Assembly (NCBI RefSeq): GCF_041435335.1
Contig: NZ_CP108430.1
Coordinates: 4,997,001-5,061,000, forward strand
DNA: 64,000 nt
Direction of reading: 5' to 3'
DNA from: Streptomyces sp. NBC_01283
GTDB lineage: Bacteria; Actinomycetota; Actinomycetes; Streptomycetales; Streptomycetaceae
Shown: in pieces, positions 62,035 through 64,000 of the stretch
Layout of the letters: the number at the start of each line of letters is the position of its first letter
Position numbering within the stretch: the stretch's first letter is position 1
Translations under genes and position numbers: made by a program
The notes under the pieces: model-generated
Told to the model about the DNA's origin: nothing
Databases searched by the model: none
What the model saw: only the letters and a program-made list of their open reading frames with translations

Positions 62035-62637
62035 ATGACGAGGACCCCCGAGGACCTGCGGCTGCTCGACGCCGCACGGTCCGGGAACGCCGGTGACGTG
62101 AGAGCCGCCCTCGACGCGGGAGCACGCGTCGAGGCCCGCGACAACGAATTGCGCACCCCTCTGCTGCTCGCCGTACTCGGCGACCACGTCGAGGCCGCAC
62201 GGATCCTGGTGGCCGCGGGCGCCGACGTCGACGCCCAGGACCACCGCGCCGACAGCCCCTGGCTGGCCACCGGCGTGACCGGCAGCGTCGCCATGCTGCA
62301 CGTCCTGCTTCCCGCGGGGCCCGACCTGAAGCTCCGCAACCGCTTCGGCGGGATCTCCGTGATCCCCGCGTCGGAGCGCGGACACGTCGCGTACGTACGG
62401 GAAGTCCTGCGCGTGACCGACATCGACGTCGACCACGTCAACGACCTGGGCTGGACCGCCCTGTTGGAGGCCGTGATCCTCGGCGACGGCGGTCTCGCGC
62501 ACCAGGAGATCGTCGAGCTGCTGCTCGCCGCGGGCGCGACGCCCGGCCTCGCCGACCGGGACGGCGTCACCCCTCTCGCACACGCGGAGCGCCGCGGCTT
62601 CGACGAGATCACCGGGCTGCTCCGAGCCGCCGCATGA
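62035..62637 (+). CDS. Ankyrin-repeat protein
   Basis: ATG 62035 follows GTGGAGG at 7 bases and gives 200 residues. About five ankyrin units are visible (LRLLDAARSGNAGDVRAALDAGARVEARDN, PLLLAVLGDHVEAARILVAAGADVDAQDH, and GWTALLEAVILGDGG...IVELLLAAGATPGLADRDG in outline). It is a cytoplasmic protein-protein binding scaffold; in bacteria such proteins often sit beside catalase genes or secreted partners. Its last 4 bp overlap the next start (ATGA), so it is coupled to a propeller lipoprotein on the outer side of the membrane. Confidence 0.88.
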   Translation: MTRTPEDLRLLDAARSGNAGDVRAALDAGARVEARDNELRTPLLLAVLGDHVEAARILVAAGADVDAQDHRADSPWLATGVTGSVAMLHVLLPAGPDLKLRNRFGGISVIPASERGHVAYVREVLRVTDIDVDHVNDLGWTALLEAVILGDGGLAHQEIVELLLAAGATPGLADRDGVTPLAHAERRGFDEITGLLRAAA

Positions 62638-63830
62638 ACGCGGCACGGACGGCACGGACGGCACGCGCGGCACGCGCACCCCGGGCGATACGCACCTCCC
62701 GGGTCGCGCTCTCCGCGGGGACCGCCCTCCTGGCCGCCGCGCTCCTCGCGGGCTGCGGCACCGGGGACGGAACCGGGAACGCCACCGAAGCCGGCGCCGA
62801 GCCCTCCCGCACCACCACCGCCTCCGCCACAGCCACCCTCCCCGCCGATCACCGCACCCCCGAAGGCACCCTCCTGGTGGCCGACTTCGGGGCGGACACC
62901 GTCACCTTCGTCGACCCCGAGCGCGGGCCCATCGAGTCCGTGAAGGTCGGCAAGGCCCCCTACGGCCTTGCCGTGGGAGAGGACGGCCGTGCCTGGGTCG
63001 CCACCGCCGACGCCGTGGCGGTCGTCGACACCCGCACCCGCGAACGCGTCGACCGCATCCCGTACGAGACCGACAGCGGCCCCGCGACGACCGGCGAGTA
63101 CCGCGGCGGCGGCATGGGCATCGCCCTCTCCCCGGACGGCGAGCGCGCCTACGTCGGCGTCAACGTCCCGGACGGCAAGGGGACGCTGGAGGTCATCGAC
63201 ACCGAGAAGCGCGAGGTCACGGAGACCGTTCCGGTGGGCCGGCGCCCCTTCGACGTGGACGTGTCGAAGGACGGCGGCGAGGTCTACGCGACCGACCACG
63301 ACTCCTTCGACGTGACGGTCGTACGCGCCGACTCGCTCAAGCCCCGGCGCATCGAGGTCGCCCCTTACGGCACCGAAGGCGGCCTCGGCTCCTGGCTGAA
63401 GCCGCACTACGCCGCCGTACGTCCCTCGGACGGCAAGCTCCTGCTTCCCTTCGAGGGCGAGAAGCTCGTCGTGCTCGACCCGCGCACCGGTGAGTCCGGC
63501 ATCGAGCCGATGACGGCCAACACCCATCAGCACGGGGCGCAGGTCACGGAGGACGGCACGCTGTTCGCCGTCGGTACGGGGCCCATCGACCCCTCGGAGG
63601 ACGAGGGGCCCTCGCTGACCATGCGTACCAAGGACGGCAAGGAGAAGGTCTTCCCGCTGGAGGGCCCGCACGAGGACGTCGCGGTCTCCGGGGACGGCGG
63701 CACCGCCTACGTCACCGGCGGCTTCACCCGCGACGGATTCTGGAACGGGATCACCGTCATCGACCTGAAGAGCGGCGACACCCGCCGACTCGCGGCCGGG
63801 GAGCGCCCGTTGGGCATCGCCGTCCTGTAG
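62634..63830 (+). CDS. Beta-propeller lipoprotein, YncE-like
   Basis: The 398 residues start with an Arg/Ala/Thr repeat (ARTARTARAARAPRA) before a lipoprotein signal ending LLAGC (Cys41). The domain from about 75 to 398 is a seven-bladed YVTN-type propeller (TLLVADFGADTVTFVDPERG, GIALSPDGERAYVGVNVPDG, DVDVSKDGGEVYATDHDS, VAVSGDGGTAYVTGGFTRDG). Such proteins bind ligands or partners outside the membrane; no active site is apparent. The start codon overlaps the ankyrin stop. Confidence 0.86.
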   Translation: MNAARTARTARAARAPRAIRTSRVALSAGTALLAAALLAGCGTGDGTGNATEAGAEPSRTTTASATATLPADHRTPEGTLLVADFGADTVTFVDPERGPIESVKVGKAPYGLAVGEDGRAWVATADAVAVVDTRTRERVDRIPYETDSGPATTGEYRGGGMGIALSPDGERAYVGVNVPDGKGTLEVIDTEKREVTETVPVGRRPFDVDVSKDGGEVYATDHDSFDVTVVRADSLKPRRIEVAPYGTEGGLGSWLKPHYAAVRPSDGKLLLPFEGEKLVVLDPRTGESGIEPMTANTHQHGAQVTEDGTLFAVGTGPIDPSEDEGPSLTMRTKDGKEKVFPLEGPHEDVAVSGDGGTAYVTGGFTRDGFWNGITVIDLKSGDTRRLAAGERPLGIAVL

Positions 63831-63903
63831 ACACCGGGCCCCGGCCGGGGCGCCCCGGAAGCCGCGATGGCCCCACCGAACATATGCCGCATAAGATCCA
63901 GGC

Positions 63904-64000
63904 GTGCACCCACGATCCATGGCGCTGCGCGGCACATCGGCCGCCGCCCTCACCGCCCTCGTCCTCACCGCCTGCAGCGGCTCCGGAGTGCACGGCACGC
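63904..64000 (+). CDS. Lipoprotein gene, cut off by the window end
   Basis: GTG 63904 lies 6 bases after TAAGAT (63892-63897), the leaderless pattern; ATG 63919 is also in frame. The visible 32 residues show a short basic start, a hydrophobic stretch (AAALTALVLTAC) and a lipobox Cys followed by SGSG, a typical lipoprotein opening. The rest of the protein is outside the window, so the function cannot be inferred. Confidence 0.65.
   Translation, partial: MHPRSMALRGTSAAALTALVLTACSGSGVHGT

Overview
The window is a piece of a Streptomyces-type chromosome, read from about 70 percent GC, GTG and TTG starts, near absence of TTA codons, and a gene order shared with Streptomyces coelicolor around mshA, gpmA, phoU-phoR-phoP, carD-ispD-ispF-cysS-rlmB, msiK and the HbpS/SenS/SenR locus. 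I see no rRNA, insertion sequence, integrase or CRISPR array. One tRNA gene, tRNA-Thr(TGT), is present.

Layout. 1-5297: an accessory module of HAD hydrolase, small membrane protein, GntR regulator, double aminoglycoside-phosphotransferase-fold protein and a frameshifted membrane protein. 5307-12191: regulator/effector pairs (TetR with DrrAB-type ABC exporter, TetR with a HelD-like ATPase, ArsR with a double SRPBCC protein). 12218-18379: penicillin-binding protein, imine-reductase-like enzyme with a divergent GlxA-type regulator, PPOX protein, VOC/AraC pair, GtrA-like protein, a conserved small protein. 18764-20373: the actinobacterial set XRE regulator, HbhA-like protein, DUF2516 membrane protein. 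20425-30701: SpoIIE-type phosphatase, secreted NlpC/P60 hydrolase, methyltransferase, mshA with a YbjN partner, Tat-exported beta-helix protein, gpmA, MFS exporter. 30691-36868: secreted beta-propeller protein, a cysteine-rich peptide, phoU and divergent phoR-phoP with two PHO-box arrays, a lipoprotein. 37507-42653: carD, ispD-ispF, PPOX protein, cysS, rlmB. 42779-47103: DoxX-like membrane protein, nucleotidyltransferase, small exported protein, msiK. 47306-58522: tRNA-Thr, a 1080-residue secreted repeat protein, FAD amine oxidase, DsbA-like lipoprotein, rhomboid-like protein, APH-fold kinase, GNAT, quinone reductase, FAD desaturase-like protein, pentapeptide protein. 58563-64000: a hypothetical protein, senS-senR with divergent hbpS, ankyrin protein, beta-propeller lipoprotein, and the start of another lipoprotein.

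The most unusual signal is the left end. The C-terminal half of the GntR regulator and the soluble part of the frameshifted membrane protein look like the same degenerate phospholipase-D-like domain (both keep a K-x4-N remnant of the HKD motif). They flank a protein with two apparently intact kinase cores, whose gene carries the only TTA codon I could find in the window. This suggests a BldA-dependent sense, phosphorylate and dephosphorylate module of unknown substrate. Other signals worth checking: a duplicated PHO operator between phoU and phoR; a perfect 22-bp palindrome between senS and hbpS; a 52-residue Cys-rich peptide framed by hairpins; a four-unit 23-bp repeat before mshA; and a TANNNT box 6-8 nt before many start codons, implying widespread leaderless transcription.
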